Shown piece by piece: positions 1 to 5,334 of a stretch of DNA of 5,334 nt. How positions within the stretch are numbered: position 1 is the stretch's first letter; every line of letters starts with the position of its first letter. The notes under the pieces are model-generated. The model made no database searches, was not told where the DNA came from, and was given only the letters and a program-made list of their open reading frames with translations. A program made the position numbers and the translations under genes. The stretch is taken from contig JALOTR010000258.1 of the NCBI GenBank assembly GCA_025457805.1, forward strand, positions 1-5,334, in the 5' to 3' direction. Origin of the DNA: Akkermansiaceae bacterium (lineage in GTDB: Bacteria; Verrucomicrobiota; Verrucomicrobiia; Verrucomicrobiales; Akkermansiaceae).

Positions 1-1
1 C

Positions 2-229
2 GAAGCCATCGAAAAAGCCAACAACACCCCCTTCGGACTCAGCGCCGGCATCTGGACCGACAAAGGCTCCAAGATCCTCATGATGGCCTCCAAACTCAAA
101 GCCGGTGTGGTCTGGGCAAATACCTATAACAAATTCGATCCCTCATCACCCTTCGGCGGTTACAAGGAATCCGGCTTCGGCCGGGAAGGAGGCAAGCATG
201 GGTTGATGGACTATGCGCAACTTCGTTAG
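2..229 (+). CDS. Aldehyde dehydrogenase, C-terminal end (5' partial)
   Basis: The visible 75 residues are the C-terminal end of a NAD(P)-dependent aldehyde dehydrogenase (ALDH superfamily), which oxidises an aldehyde to the carboxylic acid in the cytoplasm. The reading frame is open from base 2 and stops at TAG 227-229. The family hallmarks are 'NNTPFGLSAGIWT' near the start, then 'KAGVVWANTYN' and 'PFGGYKESGFGREGG' at about residues 50-66, all in the usual order and spacing before the C-terminus. The catalytic cysteine and the NAD-binding half lie upstream of the window, so substrate cannot be read from this piece. From recall, verrucomicrobial genomes often carry a full-length ALDH directly followed by a short ALDH-like gene, in some cases downstream of deoC; the next gene here fits that pattern, but deoC is not visible. 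Family assignment is very secure, substrate is unknown. Confidence 0.95.
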   Translation, partial: EAIEKANNTPFGLSAGIWTDKGSKILMMASKLKAGVVWANTYNKFDPSSPFGGYKESGFGREGGKHGLMDYAQLR

Positions 230-234
230 AGACC

Positions 235-337
235 CAAGACTTCAAGACACAAGACGCAAGATGAAGAATTCAGATTCCACAGGGACCAGATTCGAAGACA
301 TAAGTCTTCCTCTTGCATCTTGAAGTCTTGCGTCTTG
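235..337. repeat. Palindromic spacer of iterated CAAGA / TCTTG words
   Basis: This spacer between the two dehydrogenase genes is an imperfect inverted repeat made of one short word. The left arm has CAAGA starting at 235, 243, 250 and 257 (steps 8, 7, 7). The right arm has the complement TCTTG at 311, 318, 326 and 333 (steps 7, 8, 7). The longest exact pairings are 13 bp (235-247 with 318-330) and 11 bp (250-260 with 327-337), which compete with each other. A separate small hairpin, GAAGAC-ATAA-GTCTTC, sits at 294-309. The element starts 6 bases after the upstream stop and ends 23 bases before the next ATG. It could be a dispersed intergenic repeat, a transcript-processing or stabilising structure, or a weak terminator. 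It lacks a T-tract, so a simple intrinsic terminator is not the best reading. Confidence 0.8.
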
Positions 338-360
338 CGTATCTACCCCAAAATTTTCCC

Positions 361-1191
361 ATGACACTCAAAATCACCAAAACCCCCAAGTGCTATGTCG
401 GCGGGGCCTTTATCCGTTCCGAGTCCGGACGCGTGACGCCGCTCACGGATGCGGCGGGAGATTTCCTCTGCAACATCCCGCTTTGCACCAAGAAGGATCT
501 TCGCAATGCCGTGGAAGCGGCTGCCAAGGCAGGCTCCGGTTGGGCGAAACGCAGTCCTTACAATCGCGCCCAGATCCTTTATCGCCTCGCAGAGATGTTG
601 GAAGCCCGCGCGGATGAAATGGCAGCCTTCACCAGCGCCTCGGAAGTCCGTGCCACCATCGATCGCATCGTCCACTTCGCCGGTTGGGCGGACAAGTATG
701 AACAAGTGCTGGGCAGCGTGAACCCGGTGGCATCCTCTCATTTCAACTTCACCGTCACCGAGCCCATCGGCATCGTCGGCGTGATTGCGCCGGATGAGGC
801 TCCATTGTTGGGATTGATGACCCTGATTCTCCCTATCATCGCCGGAGGAAATTCCGTCGTTGCACTCGCTTCCACCAAGTCGCCTTACCCCTCCATTCTG
901 TTAGGTGAAATGCTTGCCACCAGCGATCTGCCCGGCGGCGTGGTCAATCTTCTCACGGGCGAACGCAAGGACATGCTCTCCACCTTCGCCACCCACGAAC
1001 ACATCCGCGCCCTCGCCGCTGCGGTGGACCAGGCCGATGGCACCCTTCTCCAACAAGGTGCCGCAGCCAGCGTGAAGCGGGTGAAACTTTTTGCCACCGA
1101 CACCGATTGGTCCTCCTCAGACCACGATTCCCCCTACCCCATCCGCGACTTCACGGAGGCCAAAACCGTCTGGCACCCGATCGGGGCCTGA
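361..1191 (+). CDS. Short aldehyde dehydrogenase-like protein, probably non-catalytic
   Basis: This 276-residue protein matches the N-terminal, NAD-binding half of the aldehyde dehydrogenase fold, whose enzymes usually have about 480 residues. Visible family features are 'YVGGAFIRSESGR' (12-24), 'NRAQILYRLAEMLEAR' (68-83), 'FAGWADKY' (106-113), 'EPIGIVGVIAP' (134-144), 'AGGNSVVALA' (161-170) and 'DLPGGVVNLLTG' (189-200). The catalytic parts are gone: the PWN motif holding the oxyanion Asn reads PDE (144-146), the cofactor Lys of KPSE is Leu169, no FTGS or ELGGK motif follows, and the only cysteines are at 11, 37 and 42, so there is no nucleophile. The tail 'TVWHPIGA' looks like a natural end, so this is probably a stable short family and not a broken gene. 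The ATG at 361 was chosen because an upstream TTG at 313 lies inside the palindromic spacer. It may bind or regulate the neighbouring full-length enzyme; that is inference. Confidence 0.85.
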   Translation: MTLKITKTPKCYVGGAFIRSESGRVTPLTDAAGDFLCNIPLCTKKDLRNAVEAAAKAGSGWAKRSPYNRAQILYRLAEMLEARADEMAAFTSASEVRATIDRIVHFAGWADKYEQVLGSVNPVASSHFNFTVTEPIGIVGVIAPDEAPLLGLMTLILPIIAGGNSVVALASTKSPYPSILLGEMLATSDLPGGVVNLLTGERKDMLSTFATHEHIRALAAAVDQADGTLLQQGAAASVKRVKLFATDTDWSSSDHDSPYPIRDFTEAKTVWHPIGA

Positions 1192-1211
1192 ACGGGGCGT
1201 CGATATCCTAT

Positions 1212-1291
1212 CGGCTGTTTCCAGCCGACATTTTGTCGGCCGAACCTCGATGGACAGAATGTCCACTGGAAATAGCGTTCAGAATGAACGC
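1212..1291. repeat. Cluster of four short hairpins
   Basis: Four perfect small inverted repeats follow one another within 80 bases, starting 20 bases after the stop of the ALDH-like gene. They are CGGCTG-TTTC-CAGCCG (1212-1227), GCCGACA-TTT-TGTCGGC (1224-1240), TGGACA-GAA-TGTCCA (1251-1265) and GCGTTCA-GAA-TGAACGC (1275-1291, counting the A-T closing pair). The first two share bases 1224-1227 and are mutually exclusive; the last two have the same GAA loop with different stems. A weaker GGCC-AAA-GGCC follows at 1316-1326. The pattern resembles repetitive extragenic palindromes more than a terminator, since no T-tract follows. It may act as a 3' structure for the dehydrogenase transcript. No coding signal was seen between 1192 and 1348. 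Confidence 0.8.
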
Positions 1292-1348
1292 GCTCCTCAT
1301 TCCGCACATTCCCATGGCCAAAGGCCGGCATCCTGCCTACAAGCATGG

Positions 1349-1561
1349 ATGCATTTGGAACAAGGGCAGGTTTGGAAAAAAGGAGACAGCTACCTGCGCA
1401 TCGTGACGTGGGAACGCATGGCCATCGAATACAAGGAAATGGCCGATCTCGAATCCAAGGAAGGCACGCTGCACCGGGTGACCAAGAAGGAATTCTGTCG
1501 CATGCTCAAAGGGGCCACCCTTCATGTGCCAGAGCCCAAAACTCCAAAGGAAGATTCCTGA
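1349..1561 (+). CDS. Small conserved-type protein of unknown function (70 aa)
   Basis: The product is 70 residues, soluble and strongly charged, with no signal peptide or membrane segment. It has a compact core: 'GQVWKKGDSYLRIV' (6-19), 'ERMAIEYKEM' (22-31) and 'GTLHRVTKKEFCRMLKGATL' (39-58), followed by a short polar tail rich in Pro, Lys and Glu. I recall similar small uncharacterised proteins with a GQ[VI]WK start and a VTKKEFCRxLKGATL end in Verrucomicrobia; this is memory, not a search. The open frame reaches back to 1091, but the earlier part is out-of-frame dehydrogenase and hairpin sequence, so ATG 1349 is the best start. No clear Shine-Dalgarno site precedes it. It ends 51 bases before the sulfatase start and could be co-transcribed with it. 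No function can be assigned; Cys50 is the only cysteine. Confidence 0.7.
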   Translation: MHLEQGQVWKKGDSYLRIVTWERMAIEYKEMADLESKEGTLHRVTKKEFCRMLKGATLHVPEPKTPKEDS

Positions 1562-1612
1562 AACAGGCATCCGCATCCGAGCGTTTCATTGCGGAACTCA
1601 TTTTGTAACCCC

Positions 1613-3142
1613 ATGCGATCCCTCATCCTGCTCATCGGCTCACTCATCACTGCAACAGCAGCGGAGCGCCCGAACATCGTCTTCATCTTCTCGGACGATC
1701 ATGCGCTCCAGGCCATCTCGGCCTACGGCGGTCGCTTCAAGGACATTGCTCCCACGCCCAACATCGACAAGCTCGCCAAACAAGGTGCCATCTTCGAGCG
1801 ATCCTACTGCACCAACTCCATTTGCGGTCCCTCGCGTGCCGTCATCCAGACCGGCAAGCATTCCCATATCAATGGTTTCATCGATAATGACAATGGCCGT
1901 TTCGATGGTTCGCAGCCGACCTTCCCGAAGTATCTGCAGAAAGCCGGATATCAAACCGCCATCATCGGCAAATGGCATCTCGTCACCCAGCCGCAAGGTT
2001 TCGATCATTGGGAAATCCTGCCCGGACAAGGGAGTTATTACAATCCGGATTTCATCCAGAAGGATGGCGGCACCAAACGGTTTCCGGGATACTGCACGGA
2101 CATCATCACCGACAAGGCGTTGGACTGGCTGAAGACCGGTCGTGACAAATCAAAGCCCTTCGTCCTGATGTGCCAGCAAAAGGCGCCGCACCGCAATTGG
2201 TCGCCCGCCGAACGCCATTACAAACTGTTTGATGGCATGGACATGCCCGAGCCGGAAAGCTTGTTCGATGATTACTCCGGCCGCAGCAAGTTGCTTGGTG
2301 AACAGCAGATGACCATCGCCCGCCACATGATGTGGGCAAATGACAGCAAACTCCCCGGCAAACCGCGCAATGACACCTTCCTCGGCGGAGCCAACGGCGA
2401 ATTCATGCGAATGGATCCGGAACAGAAAAAAGCCTATGAAGAGGCCTATCGTTCGGAAAACGAAAATCTCCTCGCCCGACTGGAAGCAGGCAGCATCGAT
2501 GACAAGGAACTCACCCGCTGGAAATACCAAAGATATATCAAAAACTATCTCCGCTGCGTCCGCGCTGTGGACGAGGGCGTGGGCAAGTTGCTCGATTATC
2601 TGGACGAATCCGGTCTCGCGGAAAACACCATTGTCATCTATAGCTCGGACCAAGGCTTCTATCTCGGCGAGCACGGATGGTATGACAAGCGCTGGATGTT
2701 TGAAGAATCCCTCGCCATGCCTTTCCTCATCCGTTGGCCCGGCGTGGTGAAACCCGGTACCCGCTCGCAGGCTCTCATCCAGAATCTCGACTACGCCCCC
2801 ACTTTCCTGGATGCCGCCGGTGTAGAGGTTCCGTCTGACATGCAGGGCCGCAGCCTGCTGCCGGTTCTCAAAAACGAAGGCAAGGCTCCGGCCGATTGGC
2901 GAAAGGCAATCTATTATTCCTATTCCGGCGAACGCACCCACAACGTCGCTGCCCATGACGGCGTGCGCAACGATCGCTACAAACTCTTCCATCTGCCCAA
3001 AACCGATGAGTGGCAGTTGTTTGACCTCGAAAAAGATCCGCAGGAACTCAAGAGCGTGCACGCCGAATCAAGTTATGCCCCGGTCCTTGCGGAAATGAAG
3101 ACAATCTATCAGAATCTGCGCCAGCAATATCGAGTCAAGTAA
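1613..3142 (+). CDS. Secreted type I (formylglycine) sulfatase
   Basis: This 509-residue enzyme of the alkaline-phosphatase-like sulfatase family (SulfAtlas S1) hydrolyses sulfate esters, most likely on sulfated glycans. Residues 1-17 form a short signal peptide (basic start, hydrophobic core, Ala-rich cleavage site near 16-17), placing it in the periplasm or outside. Metal ligands are expected at Asp28-Asp29 in 'FSDDH' and at Asp346-Gln347 in 'SSDQG'. Cys71 in CGPSR is the residue converted to formylglycine, with Arg75 supporting it; Lys120 and His122 in 'GKWHL', His193 in 'KAPHRNW' and Lys359 complete the usual site. The family C-terminal subdomain runs to 'WQLFDLEKDPQE' (467-478). Length is normal. 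'KAPHRNW' and the charged helical insert at about 240-310 recall mucin-desulfating or GlcNAc-6-sulfatase-type enzymes, but the subfamily is a guess. ATG 1613 fits the signal peptide; an upstream TTG at 1589 adds residues before it. The needed maturase is not in this window. Confidence 0.95.
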   Translation: MRSLILLIGSLITATAAERPNIVFIFSDDHALQAISAYGGRFKDIAPTPNIDKLAKQGAIFERSYCTNSICGPSRAVIQTGKHSHINGFIDNDNGRFDGSQPTFPKYLQKAGYQTAIIGKWHLVTQPQGFDHWEILPGQGSYYNPDFIQKDGGTKRFPGYCTDIITDKALDWLKTGRDKSKPFVLMCQQKAPHRNWSPAERHYKLFDGMDMPEPESLFDDYSGRSKLLGEQQMTIARHMMWANDSKLPGKPRNDTFLGGANGEFMRMDPEQKKAYEEAYRSENENLLARLEAGSIDDKELTRWKYQRYIKNYLRCVRAVDEGVGKLLDYLDESGLAENTIVIYSSDQGFYLGEHGWYDKRWMFEESLAMPFLIRWPGVVKPGTRSQALIQNLDYAPTFLDAAGVEVPSDMQGRSLLPVLKNEGKAPADWRKAIYYSYSGERTHNVAAHDGVRNDRYKLFHLPKTDEWQLFDLEKDPQELKSVHAESSYAPVLAEMKTIYQNLRQQYRVK

Positions 3143-3152
3143 GCCCCTGGGA

Positions 3153-3174
3153 GCGCTGAGCCCCAGCTCGGCGC
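3153..3174. terminator. GC-rich hairpin after the sulfatase
   Basis: Eleven bases after the sulfatase stop a stem of nine pairs forms: GCGCTGAGC (3153-3161) with GCTCGGCGC (3166-3174), loop CCCA, one T-G wobble. Its place between convergent genes suits a transcription end for the plus-strand unit. No T-tract follows, so it may work with Rho or as a 3' stabiliser and not as a classical intrinsic terminator. Confidence 0.5.
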
Positions 3175-3338
3175 GGCTTCCAACGAAGCAGGCATCTCGT
3201 TAAAGTCTCGCAGACCTCTACGATCGGCCGATATCACGATCGCCCCGTGCATGAGGGGCCAATGGAAAGCGCAATAGCTCGGAACATGGGCTTCTCATGC
3301 GCATCGGCGATCGGATATCGCCGCTCCTTGAATGGAGC
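3175..3338. other. Convergent intergenic region with further small palindromes
   Basis: No gene is supported here. The stretch between the sulfatase and the RDD gene holds a perfect 10-base palindrome ATCGGCCGAT (3223-3232), a hairpin GCCCC/GGGGC with an 8-base loop (3242-3259), and a 7-pair hairpin CGGCGAT/ATCGCCG (3305-3323). The last lies 16 bases beyond the RDD stop on the minus strand and may mark the end of that transcript. A 60-codon open frame at 3247-3429 starts at GTG, has no recognisable features and runs into the RDD gene antisense, so it is not called. Confidence 0.45.
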
Positions 3339-4061
3339 TCAGTCGCGTTTCTCCTGCACCCAATGGGCCATGGCCATCAGGCGGCTTACTCCGGGGAGTC
3401 CGGTGGTGCCGGTGAGAGCGCTTGCCTGATCGGCGATTTCCACGCGCCGCCCTTCGGACCAGAGTCCGGCGCGTTCGCGGAAGAGGGCGAGCGCGCGGGT
3501 TTCGTCTGCCGTGAGCCCCACTGGCAGCGGCACTGGAGCCATCGGCGGCGGCGCGGCGGTGACGGGGCTGGATGGGATGCGATCGTAAACCACCACCGTC
3601 CCGGCCGCGAGGTCGCCGAGGCGTTGGAAACGTTTGGAAGCGAGGCAACTGGTGATGCCGAACGCATACGTGAAAAGCGGCATGCCATCGACGAAGCGCA
3701 TGAAATTCCGAATCACTGCCTGGCCGAAGGTGATCGGCGAACCGGTCGATTGCACCACGCGCAATCCCACCGCGCGCTTGCCGGGCGTGGCACCGCGTTT
3801 GCCTGCCTCGAAAATGACCGGATAGATCCAATCCAGAAGAAACCACGCCAGCAACATCAGTCCGCCAGCGACCTGCCCACCCACAGCTACCCCGGCGAAT
3901 GCCATGCCGATGCCCACAATCATCAGAACCGCCGCACGGATCAGGAAATCAATCAGATAGGCCCCCGCCCGCGGCATCGGCCCGGCCATGCGCAGCCGGA
4001 TTTCCACGCCCTCGGCGAGTTCCACCGATTGCAGGGTATCGAGCTTTTCCAAATCAGGCAT
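3339..4061 (-). CDS. RDD-family membrane protein
   Basis: The 240-residue product is an RDD-domain inner-membrane protein; the family is broadly linked to transport or envelope functions, and its exact role is not established. The RDD signature is complete: 'PRAGAYLIDFLI' (30-41) opens the first membrane helix, a second hydrophobic segment spans about 60-82 with Asp77, then come 'GATPGKRAVGLRVV' (90-103), a third hydrophobic stretch (about 126-140), and 'RLGDLAAGTVVVYDR' (147-161). A Pro/Ala-rich linker (162-181) leads to a cytosolic tail with 'LFRERAGLWSEGRRVEIADQ' (193-212). From recall, RDD proteins encoded beside SpoIIM-like genes carry this sort of tail, but no spoIIM is visible here. 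ATG 4061 is chosen because the 24-residue extension to 4133 is repeat-derived. It lies downstream of and co-oriented with the ligase-like gene, 171 bases away, and converges on the sulfatase. Confidence 0.9.
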   Translation of the reverse strand: MPDLEKLDTLQSVELAEGVEIRLRMAGPMPRAGAYLIDFLIRAAVLMIVGIGMAFAGVAVGGQVAGGLMLLAWFLLDWIYPVIFEAGKRGATPGKRAVGLRVVQSTGSPITFGQAVIRNFMRFVDGMPLFTYAFGITSCLASKRFQRLGDLAAGTVVVYDRIPSSPVTAAPPPMAPVPLPVGLTADETRALALFRERAGLWSEGRRVEIADQASALTGTTGLPGVSRLMAMAHWVQEKRD

Positions 4062-4112
4062 GGCAGGGAGAAAATATGGAGAATCGCGAAAAGGTAAAGG
4101 AAAGCATTCAAC

Positions 4113-4204
4113 CACTGAATCACTGAGAACCACTGGATGAACTGATTTTTCAAAGGTTTGGAATCTCTTCAGTGATTCAGTGATTCTCAGTATCTCAGTG
4201 GTTC
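4113..4204. repeat. Palindromic spacer of iterated CACTGA / TCAGTG words
   Basis: This is an imperfect inverted repeat built from one word. The left arm has CACTG at 4113, 4121 and 4131 plus ACTGA at 4141; the right arm has TCAGT at 4169, 4177, 4187 and 4195 (steps 8, 10, 8). The longest exact pairing is 14 bp (4113-4126 with 4169-4182). Further pairings are GAACCACTG (4127-4135) with CAGTGGTTC (4196-4204), and GGATGAAC (4135-4142) with GTTCATCC (4201-4208). It occupies most of the gap between the ligase-like gene and the RDD gene on the minus strand. Its design matches the spacer at 235-337 though the word differs. Confidence 0.8.
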
Positions 4205-4232
4205 ATCCGTGCCCGCTTTCGCCTCGCAGGCT

Positions 4233-5324
4233 CTATCTCCAATGCCTGGGAATTTCCCAGGATTGGAGCTGGGACGGGAGTGTGGATTTCAATTGATCGA
4301 GGGTGAAGCCGGGAAGGAGTTCAACTTCGGCGGCGATTTCCTCGAATCGTTCGGGATCGCTGCTCGGGATGCCGAAGACACGGACGCGGCGGACCAAGCC
4401 GGTGGCGAGAATGGCGGCCTCGACTTTGGCAGGGCTCACCTTGCGGCCGGCGACGTTGATGGCAGAGCCGGTGGTTTTTGTTAGATATAAGTTTTGATTT
4501 TCATCCACCGAACAAAGATCCCGCGTGAGATACATGCCTTCGCCTAACAGATCATCGGCGCGCGGGGCGTCGTATGCGCTGGCAACGGCGGCGCTTTTGA
4601 CCAGCAGGCGGCCATCGGCTTGCAGTGAGAGATTTACTCCGTGGAGCGGTTTTCCTAACAGATCTCCGGACGGGCGTGGCACGCTGGTGGCATCATAGGC
4701 AATGCCGCCGCATTCGCTGGCACCGTAGAAGTTATGGATTTTGAGCCCTGCATCGGCGTGGACTGCGATTTCCAGGTCGAGCACCAACGGTGCTCCGGCG
4801 GAGAGGGCGAGATGGATGGGAGTGCTGCGGAGGATGCCCGACCGATGCCAGGCACGCCACATTGATGGCACGGCCGCCACCACGATCGACTCATGCGGAC
4901 GGCAAGCCTCCTCGACCACCCGCGGGAAGGGCACTGAAACGAGGACGAGCGGCACGCCATGCAGGAGCAGGGGCAGCACGAGATTGGAGAATCCATACGA
5001 GTGCGCCATGGAGACCACCGCAAGATTCGGCACTTCCGGTGTGAGCTGCATGGTGGAGGAAATTTGATCCGCGTCTGCGATGATTTGCTCTGCGGTGAGA
5101 AAAATCCCGCGTGGCACGCCGGAGGCACCGGGCGTGTACTTCACCAAACGGATATCCGGTCCTGGATGGCGCTGGAGCATGGGCTCGGGCGCGTCTTTTT
5201 CCACGGGAATCACCGCCTGCCCATCGCGCCAGGCACGCAGGATCTCCACAATAAACGAGGCTCCCCCGGTTCGGGCGATCACGGGCGAGTGTGCAACTGG
5301 CCGCGTGGCAAGGGCACACCTCAC
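4233..5324 (-). CDS. AMP-binding (ANL superfamily) ligase-like protein, short at both ends
   Basis: The 363-residue frame encodes most of an adenylate-forming enzyme, related to acyl- or aryl-CoA ligases (full members usually 450-550 residues). Core motifs in order: the phosphate-binding loop 'YTPGASGVPRG' (63-73, with Pro for Ser and Arg for the usual Lys), 'SMAHSYGFSN' (105-114), 'NFYGASECGG' (198-207, aromatic plus Glu as in YGxTE), 'MYLTRDL' with the ribose-binding Asp269, and the hinge region 'INVAGRKVSPAKVEAAI' (289-305) without the usual Arg-Asp before it. It ends at 'WEIPRHWR', before the PxxxxGK segment that carries the catalytic Lys. An in-frame TGA (5328-5330) sits just before the GTG start, so the N-terminal 40-100 residues of typical members are absent or in another frame outside the window. 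It may be a compact MenE-like ligase, a specialised homologue or a decaying gene. Substrate is unknown. RDD follows on the same strand. Confidence 0.75.
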   Translation of the reverse strand: MRCALATRPVAHSPVIARTGGASFIVEILRAWRDGQAVIPVEKDAPEPMLQRHPGPDIRLVKYTPGASGVPRGIFLTAEQIIADADQISSTMQLTPEVPNLAVVSMAHSYGFSNLVLPLLLHGVPLVLVSVPFPRVVEEACRPHESIVVAAVPSMWRAWHRSGILRSTPIHLALSAGAPLVLDLEIAVHADAGLKIHNFYGASECGGIAYDATSVPRPSGDLLGKPLHGVNLSLQADGRLLVKSAAVASAYDAPRADDLLGEGMYLTRDLCSVDENQNLYLTKTTGSAINVAGRKVSPAKVEAAILATGLVRRVRVFGIPSSDPERFEEIAAEVELLPGFTLDQLKSTLPSQLQSWEIPRHWR

Positions 5325-5334
5325 TCTTCACCGC

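Noticed and set aside
235..337. CRISPR-like repeat array
   Set aside because: The words are only 5-6 bases, spaced 7-8 bases and inverted between arms; there are no spacers or long direct repeats.
313..360. Upstream TTG start for the ALDH-like protein
   Set aside because: The 16 extra residues are encoded by the right arm of the palindromic spacer; ATG 361 gives a family-like N-terminus.
1176..1185. Perfect palindrome CCCGATCGGG at the 3' end of the ALDH-like gene
   Set aside because: It lies within coding sequence, is only 10 bases long, and similar GATCGG strings occur elsewhere in this GC-rich window; no evidence for an operator.
1091..1348. N-terminal extension of the 70-residue protein
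   Set aside because: This part overlaps the ALDH-like gene out of frame and the hairpin cluster, and it does not resemble the family core that begins at 1349.
1589..1612. Upstream TTG start for the sulfatase
   Set aside because: It would place eight polar residues before a good signal peptide that begins at ATG 1613.
2150..3061. Long open frame (303 codons) on the minus strand
   Set aside because: It is antisense to the sulfatase, which has full family motifs and a signal peptide; the antisense product shows no recognisable domain.
3297..4097. Open frame of 266 codons on the plus strand
   Set aside because: It is antisense to the RDD gene and its product is a His/Arg/Gly-rich low-complexity string; the minus-strand reading carries a complete RDD signature.
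5328..5330. TGA before the ligase-like start as a selenocysteine or readthrough codon
   Set aside because: The region is an N-terminal edge without any family cysteine or selenocysteine position, and too little upstream sequence is visible to support recoding.
4891..5331. Open frame of 146 codons on the minus strand overlapping the ligase-like gene
   Set aside because: The product is Arg/Ala/Cys-rich without motifs and is a frame shadow of the ligase-like gene; it does not supply the missing N-terminal region.

Overview
The window looks like chromosomal DNA of a member of the Verrucomicrobiota, perhaps of the Verrucomicrobiaceae/Luteolibacter kind. This is inferred from recall of gene content and not from a search. 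The pointers are a secreted type I sulfatase, a full-length-type aldehyde dehydrogenase followed by a short dehydrogenase-like protein, a small protein with the 'VTKKEFCRxLKGATL' signature, an RDD membrane protein, few clear Shine-Dalgarno sites, and spacers full of short-word inverted repeats.

Layout. Plus strand: the C-terminal end of an aldehyde dehydrogenase (2-229); a palindromic spacer built of CAAGA/TCTTG words (235-337); a short aldehyde dehydrogenase-like protein that has lost its catalytic residues (361-1191); a spacer holding four hairpins in 80 bases (1212-1291); a 70-residue protein of unknown function (1349-1561); and a secreted sulfatase (1613-3142). A GC-rich hairpin follows the sulfatase stop. 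Minus strand, convergent: an RDD-family membrane protein (3339-4061), and upstream of it an AMP-binding (ANL superfamily) ligase-like protein (4233-5324), separated by a second palindromic spacer built of CACTGA/TCAGTG words (4113-4204).

How the parts may fit. The two dehydrogenase genes are adjacent and co-oriented and probably form one unit for aldehyde oxidation, with the second protein as a non-catalytic partner. The sulfatase would desulfate glycans outside the cytoplasm, and it needs a formylglycine-generating enzyme that is not in this window. The minus-strand pair shows no obvious functional link to the plus-strand genes.

No RNA gene, CRISPR array, transposase or phage gene was found. 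No gene-free stretch exceeds 300 bases. The most unusual material is the set of structured spacers, the catalytically disarmed dehydrogenase relative, and the ligase that is short at both ends.
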